NCBI GenBank assembly: GCA_003971905.1 | Contig: RSEE01000039.1 | Span: 248,001 to 312,000, forward strand | Reading direction: 5' to 3' | DNA: 64,000 bases | Source: Moniliella sp. 'wahieum' | Lineage: Eukaryota; Basidiomycota; Moniliellomycetes; Moniliellales; Moniliellaceae | In this document: piece after piece, positions 1 to 10,930 of the stretch | Position numbering within the stretch: position 1 is the first letter of the stretch | Layout of the letters: each line of letters opens with the position of its first letter | Notes under the pieces: model-generated | Told to the model about the DNA's origin: nothing | The model's database searches: none | The model's input: the letters and a program-made list of their open reading frames with translations, nothing else | Position numbers and translations under genes: made by a program

Positions 1-384
1 ACGCGTCGTACCCCTGTCGGCGGAGGACAAGGCGGACCAAGGCAAGACCCAGCTTCGTCCTGAGGCAGCCAAAGGACGCCGCAACGCGATGCGGGACAAG
101 GCTAAGGCCCGCGCAGCCGCAGCAGCTGCTGCAACTACCGTCGTGGCTTCCTCTTCGGACGATGAGGAGGAGGAAGCGGCGCCTCCTACAGCCCGGGAAG
201 CAGCTCTGGCCCGACCTAGCAGCGATCGTGCGAATCGGCTGGGTGGGCCCGGACCTGCGGTGCCTCGTGCATTGCGTCAACAGCTCGCTGATACTTCCAT
301 CACCCCCGCCATGCGGGCGCGCATCGAACGCGAAAAGAGGGCCCGCGCGGCAGAGGAACGGATGCGCAGGCTGCAGGGCAATTG
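1..384 (+). CDS. 3' end of an unidentified protein (5' end outside window)
   Basis: A reading frame open from the left edge (frame starting at base 2) runs to a TGA/TAA-type stop just before base 385. The visible 127 or so residues are very charged: a Lys/Arg-rich stretch, an alanine run, an acidic Ser/Asp/Glu patch (SSSDDEEEE), and a final basic, helix-like tail ending REKRARAAEERMRRLQGN. No catalytic motif is present in the part seen. The composition looks like the disordered C-terminal tail of a larger nuclear or cytosolic protein. I do not recognise the family; a CUE-domain-type ER protein tail is one weak idea. The frame and codon use are convincing, the function is unknown. Confidence 0.5.
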
Positions 385-1551
385 AATTCATTCTTGTTCT
401 CCCTCTCACACTACGCGTCCTCATTCGTTTCTTGGGTATGCAGACTCAGAGGGAGATGGGGAAAGGGGAGGAAGGTGTGGCTCCCTGGGGAAATTGTCAG
501 AATCGTGGGAGGTTTAACCTGGTATCATTGGTGCGAAGATATTGAAGCCTGAGCCTGACAACAGGGAAAACTTCAGTGGGGAGAGCAGATCACAAAAGTT
601 ACAGATACAGGAGCAACCAGAACCAACAAGAGCAAGAGACCTCATCCGTACTTGGCAATGAACTTGTGGGAAATTGACTAAGCGAGCGCAGAAGGCTCAG
701 AAATGATGGCGAGGAAGAGACTTGATGCGCAGCAACATATGCGACCGCTCGCGGTAGGCTCATCCTTGCAAAAGCCTGAGCCCCACTGTGACGCAGATTC
801 CGATCGCATCCGTACTGGTCGGGCCGGCGAAGGGTCTCGACAGAGCGGGAATGACTTTGGCCAGCAAGTCAACCTCAGCGAGGAGGCACATTCTCCTTTC
901 ATTAGTCCCGCCGAACATCAGGCACGGAAGAGCAAGTGGAACGTGTCCTTCATCTTGCGTGAGCGTGAACGGACTGAGCATCACCAGCGTGTATGCATGA
1001 CCGTATCCTGCTGCTTTTGACCCACAGATCACACGTCGCTCCTTCCTCTTCCCCTTATAGGCGGCTTGATCATAGTATAACGTCTCCATCCTTCTCTAGC
1101 TGGCCTGACAGAAAAGCAAAAGAGGCCGATGGAAACCTTCTTGCGATTCAGGGCTAGGATGGCATTGTGCAAGTAGGCCAACTCGAATTACCGGCCCTAA
1201 TAACCGACCAATCCTTCGAGATAGAGTTGAAGGGAGCCAACTCCACTCCTGGGCAATCGCATGCATGCTGCTGCCGGTGAATCCCTCATGTCCTTGTTTA
1301 ACTTTTGCGACTACAATCGATTCATTATACAACTAATCGGTCCGGTTCTTCAGACCTGTATTGTGAAGTTGTCAAGGTGTTACAATGGCATCGTGCTCTG
1401 GGGGGCCCAACCCTTGGTATTGGCATGACCTCGATCAAGAAGTCTGGTCATATTCTTGAGGATTAAACGTGAAGGCGAGGGGGAAACAAAGCGTACCTTA
1501 CTTCTCTTCGTTGAGTCTCAGCTCTGAACTCTGAGCTTCAAGGAGAATTGA
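385..1551. other. intergenic, no confident gene
   Basis: About 1.2 kb without a recognisable gene. A minus-strand frame at about 760-1089 has protein-like composition but no family I know and no clear start. No repeat or RNA gene was seen. Confidence 0.4.
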
Positions 1552-2077
1552 TTAGCTTCGCTTTGCCTCCACAATCTCGACCCAGTACAAGTCAGGATCG
1601 TAATGAAGGCGATGTGGCGCATGCGGCCGTCCTCCGGACGCTGTAGGCAAGACGAATGTGGTTAGATCACACGTAGGCGGTGGAGGACGGAAAGGGAGTA
1701 TAGGATGAGATGGAAACGCACCTTCTTGAAGCGCACGCCATGGGCGTCAAAGTGCTTGACAGCCTCCTCGAGCGAGTCAACAGCGATGCAGATGTGGCCA
1801 AAACCTTGCTTGTCCTGCTCATTGCCGTTCACATATACCTGGCCCTCCTCCTTCTCGGTACCCTTGTTCCAGGTGAGCTCCAGACGGCCTCACGAGAAAA
1901 AACGGACGCTTCTTGGCTTCCATGCTTGTAGCCCAAGAAGTAGAGGACAAAGGATCCGTTGTCAGACTCGCGCAAAAGGTCCATGCCCAGCACGTCCTTG
2001 TAGAATGCGAGCGATGCCTTCGGATCTTTGACCCGGATCATGGTGTGGTTGAAGCGGAAGGATGCGCGAGGATCCAT
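1552..2077 (-). CDS. GLO1: lactoylglutathione lyase (glyoxalase I)
   Basis: Glyoxalase I converts the hemithioacetal of methylglyoxal and glutathione to S-lactoylglutathione in the cytosol. Starting at the ATG at 2077 the protein opens MDPRASFRFNHTMIRVKDPK, then SLAFYKDVLGMDLL and GSFVLYFLGYKH, the classical VOC-fold N-half. Downstream come the metal-site region GFGHICIAVDSLEEAV, then FDAHGVRFKK, then an 81-bp intron (1641-1721; donor GTGCGT), then RPEDGRMRHIAF and a C-terminal YWVEIVEAKRS. Two single-base losses break the frame: one near 1883 (GTCTGG where VLEL needs GTCCTGG) and one near 1602 (ATTAC where FIYDPD needs ATTTAC). Everything around them is perfectly conserved, so I read the gene as functional with assembly errors. 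Length, about 165 residues, fits a single-domain glyoxalase I. Confidence 0.9.
1641..1721 (-). other. intron of the glyoxalase I gene
   Basis: Donor GTGCGT directly after the codons for FKK, acceptor CTACAG directly before RPEDGR. It restores a conserved junction, 81 bp. Confidence 0.8.
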
Positions 2078-3677
2078 GATGGCGGGGCACAGGGGGCGAA
2101 AATAGTAGAAGATGTGATGGTGGGGGTGGTGGTGGTGCGACGTTGAAGCTCCTTAGCTTCAAGTGATGCGTTTGATGGATGGTCTGATGAACTAAGTGTT
2201 GTACTGTGCACGGATGTCGCACCAGCCAATGAGATGTCGAACTTCACGGAAAATTACGTCAGAGGTACTGGATACTGGCATTACTTTCCGATTCTCCCGA
2301 TGATGGATCGATGATGCGTGGTCTTCAGTTGTCCTGGCTGCAGTTGCTCCCCTACGATCTATCAGAGCAATCAACATACCCGGCTGCGCTTTCCGGCCCT
2401 CTCCTTTGTTTCCTCTCAGGTCTGTTTTGCTTCTCTTGTATGGCCTACGCGTATACGCCGCAGGCGAATGTGGCGACACCGCGGGCGAATATGTATGACG
2501 TTGCGCTGCACTATAATGCAAGGAATCGAGCCTAGTACTACTAGTACGCACAAGGTCTTGTGTGCATGCACTAATGAATCTCTGCGGTGCCACCCTATAA
2601 TGTTCGACAAGCGACCCCAATTAGTGCAGCTAACATAGGGTACTCCATCTGTCCTTGACGACTTGAGCTTTTGAAAAGTGTAGAGCCATCGGTGGCTCGT
2701 GCCTTGAATAATGTCCCTTCAGTTCCTCCTCACAGGCCTGGGAGTTCCGTTATTTTCTCTCTCCTGTTCTTCCTTGTTCCGCAGCTTAGTAGCCCCTGGT
2801 TGCAACTCGCTGCTCGATGTTCCTCTGTAGGCCTTGCTGTTGGCTTAGACCACCACCACCAGTGCGATTGCATCACCATCGAGGGAAGGACTCATGGCAG
2901 TCTTTCAACAGGCGTATATCTCTTCGTCCGCGCGTCAGCGCCATCAGCATCCCTTGGCTATACTCATTCGTCATTGTCATGCAGCAGATTAGGGCTTTGG
3001 GCACGTCCTGTAGAGAGGACGCACACACTCATATCCCACACCAGGTTTGAATATACGTTTCGAACGTTGAACGTTGATGCCTGTAGCGATACGGCCTACG
3101 GCCTACCACTCGATCCAGAGATATACTGCATGTGTGATGTCGATGAGATCATAGTTGTACAGCATAGTTAGGTCTAGCCCCTCATCATCACATGCGCTCT
3201 TATCCAGCACTTTTGCACTTATCATGTGAATACGATTAACATATCTTCAAGGGATTCGGACAGTCTGGTTCTCATTACACCGCTCCACAAGCGCTTAGTC
3301 CTCAGCCAGCGCGCCAACCACCGCCTCTGCGCTCGCCTACACACTATGGTCGAGGGTTACCGCTTACCGGTTATTCCGAAATTAATGACTTGCGATACCA
3401 TATGTGTGTATGGTCCGCGCGGGACAACCCTCAGTGTGCCCGATTTTGATTCACACCCTCGGATCGAGAGACCCCTCCAGCAGAAGAGCTCTTCACAAAA
3501 GCCAGACAGTGATTCCTCAAGCCTTCTGTGTTCCCACAACCCCAACTGTGACTATCTTTCTGGGGCAGAAGGCCAATGACCATCGACTTCTTTTTGGATG
3601 GCTCTTTCAATAGTACCACCATATACTCCAACATCCACACGGTCCGCTTCTCGTGTACATTTTTGTGCTTATTCCCC
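2078..3677. other. intergenic, no confident gene
   Basis: 1.6 kb between the divergent glyoxalase and LEA2-like genes. Frames here are short and resemble nothing known. A GGTGGTGGT-type microsatellite lies near 2125-2140. It must hold both promoters; no TATA box stood out. Confidence 0.4.
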
Positions 3678-5532
3678 ATGGCTTACACGTACGACGACAG
3701 GACCATGGACTACGATCCGCATGACACGTATGGTCGGTATGCGGAAGACGAAGATGCATCACCCAGGCCATACGAATTCGACTACGGCGTCAGCAATAGT
3801 CACTCATATGGTCGGCACCAATATGAATACCCACTCCAACATCAGCAAAACCGGCGATTTCGCAATGTTCTCGCCCCAGCCGAGTACGCTTACAACCAAG
3901 ATCAGTATGGCTATGCGACTCATTACGTTGGGCACGCGGCTGAGCCCTCCTACGGTGTTTACGGCGATCAGAATGCTGCTGTTCCTCCGCGGGAAATGGG
4001 AGAGAGAGGTTACAGTTCCCCATTGGCCAGTGGTGCCGACAACACGTCTAATACCAGTGCTGCTGCCTATGGGGCTGGACACGCAGGAAGTCGTTCCACC
4101 CTAGAGGACATTTGGGCATCAGATGCGAGCCATGGTCACTCCCGTGGCCGTGACGACACGTTCACATCTCCCCTCTCGGGTACGTCCTCATCGCACTGCA
4201 TCGGTCATTACCTACTTTCTGTTCCTAACATCGTTTTCCCCTGTGTGAACAAGGACTGCATTTTGCGTTTGATCTTGGCAGGCATTGGCGTTGTTTGCGG
4301 GGTCATGCTCGCTGTGGTGGTAAGCACCTATCAAGACTGGTTCATACAAGTGCTAATCCTCTTCTTTGCCTAATGTTCCTGCAGTTTATTCGTCCACCCA
4401 ACATTGGATTAGCAGGCTACACGACGCCTACCGCGTACATCCAGAATCAAACATTGATGCTCAACACTACTGTCTACGCAAGCGTGTCAAATCCCAATTC
4501 AGTTGGGGTAAAGGTAAAGAACCTGCACGCTTCTATCTATGAGCGCAACGTACAGATGCTGTGCTGGGTACTTCGCAAGACAAAAATCTTCAGATCAACT
4601 CGCACTCTAACACACGCTCGCCATCCCGTCCAGTTTCAACTGGCCTCTGCAGAAAACTTGACTGCCAATTCGCAAACAATCCAAGACGTGGCCCACAACT
4701 GCGGATGGGATTCAACCGGTTTATCGAATGTCCTGCTGGTTCGCATGAGACCATATCCTACTACGATCGTCGTGGTGGGAATTTCCATGCCTTGGAGCAG
4801 CAAACAGGAACCATCCCGTTGCTCGTCAACTTGGACATAAAGGTATCGGTCATGGCTGTACGCTTCCACACTCCAGTAGACAATGTCGCTTTGGATGTTG
4901 CCTGTCCCAATTTGTCACCCTTGTTCGGGAGGAGCGCCATGGCAGCAGTGCCTCTAGTTCGCCTTCCAGTAGCCCGAGCAGTGCAACCAGCTCAGCAAGT
5001 TCGACTACCATGAGCACCAATACTGTGACGGTGGTACCGACTTACAGCCCTCAAAGCAGTACCACGAGTACACCATCCAGTTCTACAACCAGCACTACTT
5101 ACATGTACGTCGGGCGTGCTCTCTGATCCATCTACGAGAACATATGCTGACCCATCGCTGTGTTCGCTTCTTCATATGTTGAATGGGGTTCATTTATGTC
5201 CGCCCATTTATACGCGCCTTCCTCACTTACCACTCTCGGCTATTCCGACATTAAGCCCACCTCCAACCACAACAATCCAGAATCCATCGCCTACTTACTT
5301 TACTACCTACCCTTGTTTCTACACCAACGCCCACGCCCACTCCTACCCCCACTTCCACATCCGCTAGTATCTTCACCCCGTCGACAGTCACAACGACCGA
5401 TGTGGGTGACTCGAGCGATTCTACGGTAAACTCATTGGTGAGCAATGCCCAAGGCGTGGGCAACGCTCTCAGTGGCATCCTCAGTTTCCTCTCTGTGGGA
5501 AGCATGCCAATTCGTCGGACTGCTGCTTCCTG
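3678..5532 (+). CDS. LEA2-like single-pass membrane protein with Ser/Thr-rich tail
   Basis: From ATG 3678 the protein begins MAYTYDDRTMDYDPHDTYGR: a Tyr/Asp/His-rich, disordered cytosolic region of about 170 residues. One hydrophobic segment follows (LRLILAGIGVVCGVMLAVV). A 65-bp intron (4320-4384, GTAAGC...CTGCAG) separates it from an extracytosolic part beginning FIRPPNIGLAGY and containing LNTTVYASVSNPN, then LVNLDIKVSVMAVRFHTPVD, the beta-rich pattern of fungal LEA2-type domains. A second intron may start at 4180 (GTACGT). The tail (4930-5530) is rich in Ser, Thr and Pro and ends with a PTPTPT run and SLVSNAQGVGNALSGILSFL. The frame changes several times after about 4540, so the exact protein is uncertain. 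Function unknown; a plasma-membrane or vacuole-membrane stress role is a guess from the family. Confidence 0.55.
4320..4384 (+). other. intron in the LEA2-like gene
   Basis: GTAAGC donor after the membrane segment and a pyrimidine-rich TTCCTGCAG acceptor; removing it joins the TM segment to FIRPPN in frame. Confidence 0.75.
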
Positions 5533-6015
5533 AGCTATCTCCTGAAACGCCTCAGACGCGTTTTGCCAAAATCGTCGTCTGCAGGTTTTGTTGTTGTGTG
5601 TATACTCTCGAGCCACTGATGGGCGCACCGCCTCTCTCCGTCCTTGTTGTCTAGCTTTTCGTTACATGCCACACGTTGTTGTTCGCCACTTGTTTATTTC
5701 TCTCCCCAAGGTTGACCGTTTCGATCATTCGAATAACTGCCTCCACAGAATGGATCACTGGCTGATTTGCTCTGGTCTCCTGGCGATCCCAACAGGGTGA
5801 AGGTTGCTCGTCTCAGTCCCATCCCAGCTGCGTATCATCTCTCACCAAATCTACAAGCCGAATAGAAGATGGAAGGTCGAATACCGTAGATATGCATATG
5901 CAGGCGATAGACAGTCTTGGGCAGATAGACCAACTTTTGGGATGCTCCAACGTCCGGGTAGTGAAAATGAAACGAGGGAGCAGGGGACGGGAATGAGCAA
6001 CGAAATGAGTTGCGT
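5533..6015. other. convergent intergenic region, nothing seen
   Basis: Lies between the 3' ends of the LEA2-like and P2 genes and presumably holds both 3' UTRs. No repeat, RNA or gene recognised. Confidence 0.4.
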
Positions 6016-6414
6016 TTAGTCGAAGAGACCAAAGCCCATGTCGTCGTCGGACTCCTCCTCCTCCTTCTCCTCCTTCTTCTCCTCAGCGGCGGGGGCCTCA
6101 CCGCCAGCGGCAGCGCCAGCAGCGGGGGCAGCCGCGGCCACGGCACCACCAGCGGGAACCGAGGCAAGCTTCTCGGCGCCCTGGGCAATGAGCTTTCAAA
6201 GATAAATGCTAGTCTTCCCTTCTTGGTACTATCAATGACGAGAGGGGTAACGTACCTCCGAGACGTCCTTGCCGGAAAGCTCGGCCACGACCTTCTCGAG
6301 GCGCTCAGCGTCAGCCTCAATGCCGACGGTGGCAAGGAGGGAAGTGACGTCCTTGGCCGAGGGGGCGGCGTTGCCACCGGAAACGAGCAGGAGGTAAGCG
6401 GCGACGTGCTTCAT
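6016..6414 (-). CDS. RPP2: 60S acidic ribosomal protein P2
   Basis: P2 forms the lateral stalk of the large ribosomal subunit with P0 and P1 and recruits translation factors. Exon 1 (6414-6256) encodes exactly 53 residues, [15 protein letters not shown] to [10 protein letters not shown] 63-bp intron (6193-6255, GTACGT...GAAAG) follows, then [13 protein letters not shown], an alanine/glycine hinge ([13 protein letters not shown]), a Glu/Lys-rich segment and the invariant C-terminus [12 protein letters not shown], all intact. The total of 111 residues is the normal family length. GKDVSE|LIAQG is the expected P2 junction, and [10 protein letters not shown] separates P2 from P1. No frame damage. 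Confidence 0.97.
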
Positions 6415-6873
6415 CTTGGTCAACTAGAGAGGTTGTTGGTAAGAAGCTAGCCTGGCTTGGCGGAGGATGAAGGTGGAAGACGGATGATGTTAGGGTTGGG
6501 GGCGACTCAATATTCTAGAAGAACAGTGGCCTCGTGCCCGGCTATACCGCAGCAAGCTACAGATGCAAGCGGTTGGGGTTGGGGTCTCACGTGACTCTGC
6601 GTTTGCCAACAAGTTTACCCCACGGAATTTGGGAGCTTCGATATGCTGATGATCGATGAGTGCACTTTCACCGGCCACCTTCCATCTAGTTCATTGTCAT
6701 TTGCCAGCAGGACTGTCCTCGGCAGCTCGATATGGTCCATCCCGCAACCACGCTGTGGCCATTTTGCACCATGTAATACAGCGTCTAATACCAAGGATGG
6801 ACTGGTGGCATCCGACAACAATGAGTTGAATTGGATTCCAAAACCTTGATTAGAACAGCACTTGTATTACCGT
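6415..6873. other. intergenic, nothing seen
   Basis: 459 bp upstream of the P2 gene and downstream of the peroxin gene. Must contain the P2 promoter and 5' UTR; no clear TATA box or repeat. Confidence 0.4.
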
Positions 6874-9073
6874 TTACTCTGTAATTGCCTCAATCTCTCC
6901 GGGCGAAGGAGAGTATTGACGTTGCACCACCTCGACCAAGACGGCGCGCCGAATCCACTTGCGACGACGGGTGTTGTTGCCCATTTCTGCGCGGGAGGTC
7001 ATGTTCTCCCAGCTGTTGCCGCCATATTGCCAGCCCTCGGCATCGACTTCCAAAGTGTCAGGGGCCGATGTAGGTGCCTCTGCGCCAAAGGTGGACAGGG
7101 CAAGTAGATTGGTGGCTGACAGCCGAGCTCGGAGCGAGGCGCTCAAGGTCCCTGCCAGCGTCGCCGCCTGCCCGGCTAGACCACTCGCTACACTTCTGGT
7201 GATAGTGGAAGCTCCATCGTCATTCTCGATGTGGGAGGCGTATTGCGGCATAGCCGAAAGGTACCCCGTCCCGGCGATCGTCCACTCAGGATCGATCCAC
7301 TCCCAGCGAGAAAGGCGCTTGACGTACACCCCACCAACCCCAACGGGATTAAGTTGCAACTGAGCTTGTGGGAGGGTAAAGGAAGATGGAGGAAGCGTAC
7401 ATTGTCTTGTTCGTCCGACCTAGGAAATGAACGTCAGAGTGCACACTGAATATAGTAGAAAAAGACGTACCAGCTTGCTCGCTCTTGTGGTAGGAGCGCC
7501 GCGGTCCAATCCAACCCGATCCACCACCTTTGGTTTTCAAAAATGGAGAACTGGTAAACCACATCGCGGAACTCTTCAATCTCCCGTCCTCCAATACCGG
7601 AAATGGGTTTGAGAATACCCTCCGACAAGACTGGGCCAATGACCACACTCGGCTGCTCTTGGTCGTCGAGATGGAACGGATCTCGCCGTTCCCGCGGGCT
7701 CAGCCCCTCAACCAGGTGCGAAGACTTCAATGGGCCAGCCACATTGCACGCCCGTTTGACAAAAATGGCATGCAGATTGTAGTACTTCATGTTCTCCTGC
7801 TCCAGATAGCCTAGGGTGAAGGCACAGACCCTACGAGTCACATAGCGGACAAAGGCACTGCTCCACAAGGCATGGCGGATGAGGACAAAAACGGGAGAGC
7901 ACCAGGTGAGCACAAGGGTCCCCCCAATAAGAAATCCTGTCGACACGTCCAAGCTGAAGAAAGGGAAAGGGGGACAATGGGAATAGCGATTGCATCGTTC
8001 CCATGCACCGTGTGGAGCACTCGGAGGCTTACACTTCGGCTCAGAGCAATACCCTGCCTGCTCAAAGCATGAATGTAGGGATGCACGATGGCCCAGTACT
8101 GCGTCGCCGTGTTAATAAAAGGCCGAGCATGTTGAATAAACTGTTCGGCCCTCTTATACTGCGAGACCCAATGGAGTGCATGTTCTTTCCCCGCCGTGGT
8201 GAGAAGGATCATATGGCGCCAGACCCAGGACAAGGTGAGACACGCGGTTTCCGTCGCTCGCGTGCCGGTAGGCACAAAGACGAATGCGATCCGGGGGATA
8301 CCGAAATAGCTCCATGGGAGCACACAGATCAAGTAGAGAGGATACGTAACGACTAAGAAGACGGCCAAAGCTAGGGTGACTTGCGGGTCAGACCAGTCGA
8401 CTGCGCGGCGGCATGGACGGATCAAGTGCGAATAGAACGCGCTCGCAAAATCAGCGAGCTCGTCCAGCTGAGCCAATGTGGTGGCCAATGTCGCGGCACT
8501 GGCCACAGTGATGATCTGATCTTCCTGCGCCCCACGAACAATGACCCTTTTGCTACCCATCACGTCCCCAATCTGCTTGGGAGGGGGCGCGCCGCGCAGT
8601 GGGGCCCAGTGGGCTTTGAGGTAATACCACCCGATCGATCCGAGGAGTAGAACTTGCGGTGCATACCGGATCAGGGGTACGCGAACTTGCACACTGCCCA
8701 CCATGCCAGAACAAGGAGCACACTCAGCGGAGCGCTATGAGGGCCGGCGGTCCATGTGGCCAATCGAACAGTCCCATTGAGCGCGGCAATGACGGGGGCG
8801 AAGATAGATAGCAGCCTTACGACTCCCGTGGGGAGGTTAATCACATCACGGTCAGACAATGGCCGGAGATTCTCATCGTAACCCTCGGTCTCGGTCTCAG
8901 ATTCGGATTCCACTTCCGTTTCAGCTTGCTCTCGCCCATGACATCCTTCCGTGTAGGCATAGTGGTTTCCAGAGCATGCAAAGCCGTTGCGTGTGGCCCC
9001 GATCCGCATCGCGCCTTGAATCGGCCTGGTTGAATGCCTCGACGGCTCTGGGAGGGGCTCCGATGGAAGCCAT
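6874..9073 (-). CDS. Pex23/Pex30-type peroxin with C-terminal DysF domain
   Basis: Family members are membrane proteins of the ER and peroxisome that control peroxisome number and ER-peroxisome contact. The N-terminal part is acidic (ESESETETEGYDEN) and followed by RDVINLPTGVVRLLSIF. Several hydrophobic segments follow, including LLVLAWWAVCKF, QVLLLGSIGWYYL, LALAVFLVVTYPLYLICVL and GFLIGGTLVLTWCSPVF. The DysF (peroxin/dysferlin) part is unmistakable: ENQRWWIGLDWTAALLP near 7540, WEWIDPEWTI near 7300 and GWQYGGNSWENM with NTRRRKWIRRA near 7030-6950. A 51-bp intron (7420-7470, GTACGT) splits the DysF region. Frame changes occur near 8675 (CCCC where a fifth C is needed for AYPLIRYAP), near 7950 and just after the intron. 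The start is uncertain; the ATG at 9073 is a guess. Confidence 0.87.
7420..7470 (-). other. intron in the peroxin DysF region
   Basis: Donor GTACGT inside a Trp codon after ERAS and acceptor CCTAG; 51 bp, the shortest intron found here. Confidence 0.7.
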
Positions 9074-10930
9074 AGTGGCGAGTGGTGGGGTAGAGACAGC
9101 CGTCCAGCTGTCAGGTTGGCGATGCCGGCATTCCCCACACTCCTGACCTAATCTCCGCCCTTGACGGCTGAGTACCTGAGTGAAAGCCCAGAGCAATTAA
9201 ATGTTCAACGATTTCTCCAGTTTCTGCAACCTCTCTAGGTATTTGTAGCCATATCATTGCCAGAGCTTAAGCGCTCAAGGCTGGGACAAAAAAACGCTGC
9301 GCCTCAACTGACCTTCATCCGGCGTATGTTGCTTGTTGGTATGAAGCTAAGAGATGAAGCTATCGGTCGATGAAGCGTCAGCTGGACGCTTGAAGAGGTG
9401 AAGCGCTGAACTTCAGCGTGTGTTGAACGTTCATTCAACGTTCACCGGTCACCGGTGAGGTCACTCCTGAGGCTCTTCTTGGTCAGCTGCTTCAACGCTT
9501 CAGGTATAATATCGACGAGACACTGACCAGAGTTACTGGTTACTAGCTTTACTAGAACCAGTTACTGGTTACGAATGACTTCGTCGCACGACCCTTCCAC
9601 CTCCGCTCCACTCCACCCTCCACGTCCGCTTTAAAACTGACTAGTCACAATGACCCAGTGAATGACTTGACTCGATACTTGATGTGGCGTGTGGAGGCGG
9701 AGGCGGAGTTTGATGTTCTATCATACCTGTTCCGCACTTCGTTTCTACACGGGAAACTTTTGCTGCAGGTAGCTGTTTGTGGCTCTGCACCATCGTCATT
9801 ACCAGTGAACGTGAACGAGCATCCTACCGACATTAAGGTTCGGCTCGTGACCGCCTCTCTTGTCTCCCTTTGGTCTCTCTCTTCAACGGGTAAGTTTTAC
9901 ATCCGATCCCATCTGGCATTCAAGATGACAAAAGGCGAGACGCCTGACTTCTAACCCAGCTCTTCGCACGCCTGATTCCTCTCCTCGGAGAGTTGAGTCG
10001 GCAATGAGAACAATAGTTACCTCACTGAGCTTTGTTTTCACGGTACCGGAATTGGTCGCTGACTCCCTGTTCTTTCTGCTATTCTTTGCTGCCCTCCCCA
10101 GGGTTTAACGTTTAACGTTTAAGTGGGAATCGGGCGTCGAGTATCAATTGTCAAGCAACTACTGCCCTCACCTATATCACGGTCATGTGCACATCCATTC
10201 GTTCTGCCCTAATGCGATAAACTTTCTGCAATTACCTTCAAGCTTCACTCCTTCCCGGTACGTATCCCCTCTCTCGAATGCCGTCCACTACCTGGTCATG
10301 AATACATTTCTGTTCCACACCCAGACCACGTTTGTCTCTAGTAGAGCCCTTCATAACTATCTCAGCTTACCCTCTTTTTGGTATGGTTGTGCTCCTGACA
10401 GTGTGCATTCAACGAGCACGCTACTACCGCGGTCTCGTAAACTCTGCATCCCTACATAACACCCTCCGGACTGCCTGCTCGAGGTAACCTCCGGGAGAGG
10501 GGAGAGCCCTCGATCTCATCGCTGGTCTCGCCGTCGCCACCACACAGGGGCGAAGTCTCAATGTTCCTTCTCGACAACCAGCAAATGAGACGCTGGCGAG
10601 ATGATGCGAAAGGGGTGAAGCACTAGCATGGTCCGCCATCCCACCACCAATGCGGCCTCACGTACAAAATCCCCTGTCACACACGACAGAAGATGAGCGC
10701 GGTGAGCCACCCATTACATGTCACACCTACCCGCCAACAACTACCATGAATTGGTCAGGATATATCATGCGTATAGTAGAGGTGTACGTGTATGGTAGTG
10801 TCCGCATGCCTTCACCCTCTTATCACCTTCGCGTTCCTCAAGGACGGGCAGGCATCAGAACAGGTCGTGGTGGCCAGCGATTTAGGAAAAGGAGCCCATC
10901 GTCACCGGCTACCACTACAAAAGAGGTAGT
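9074..10930. other. intergenic, no confident gene
   Basis: 1.86 kb between the peroxin 5' end and the FYVE-RING 3' end. Contains a cluster of short palindromic repeats (listed separately), an AACGTT/TTTAACG cluster at about 10105-10125, and only short unconvincing frames. Confidence 0.45.
9345..9575. repeat. cluster of short palindrome-based repeats
   Basis: Contains repeated GATGAAGC and CTTCAACGCTTCA words, AACGTTCATTCAACGTTC, CACCGGTCACCGGTGAGGTC and two copies of CAGTTACTGGTTAC-like sequence. Each word contains a small palindrome (AACGTT, ACCGGT). No terminal inverted repeats of a transposon were found. Confidence 0.6.

Noticed and set aside
4180-4253. Second intron in the LEA2-like gene (GTACGT donor at 4180, CTAAC branch)
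   Set aside because: Signals are good but the phase does not match without a further base change, so it is mentioned only as a possibility.
5835-6450. Long frames opposite the P2 gene on the plus strand and in other frames
   Set aside because: They are shadows of the alanine-rich, GC-rich P2 coding sequence and contain no known domain.
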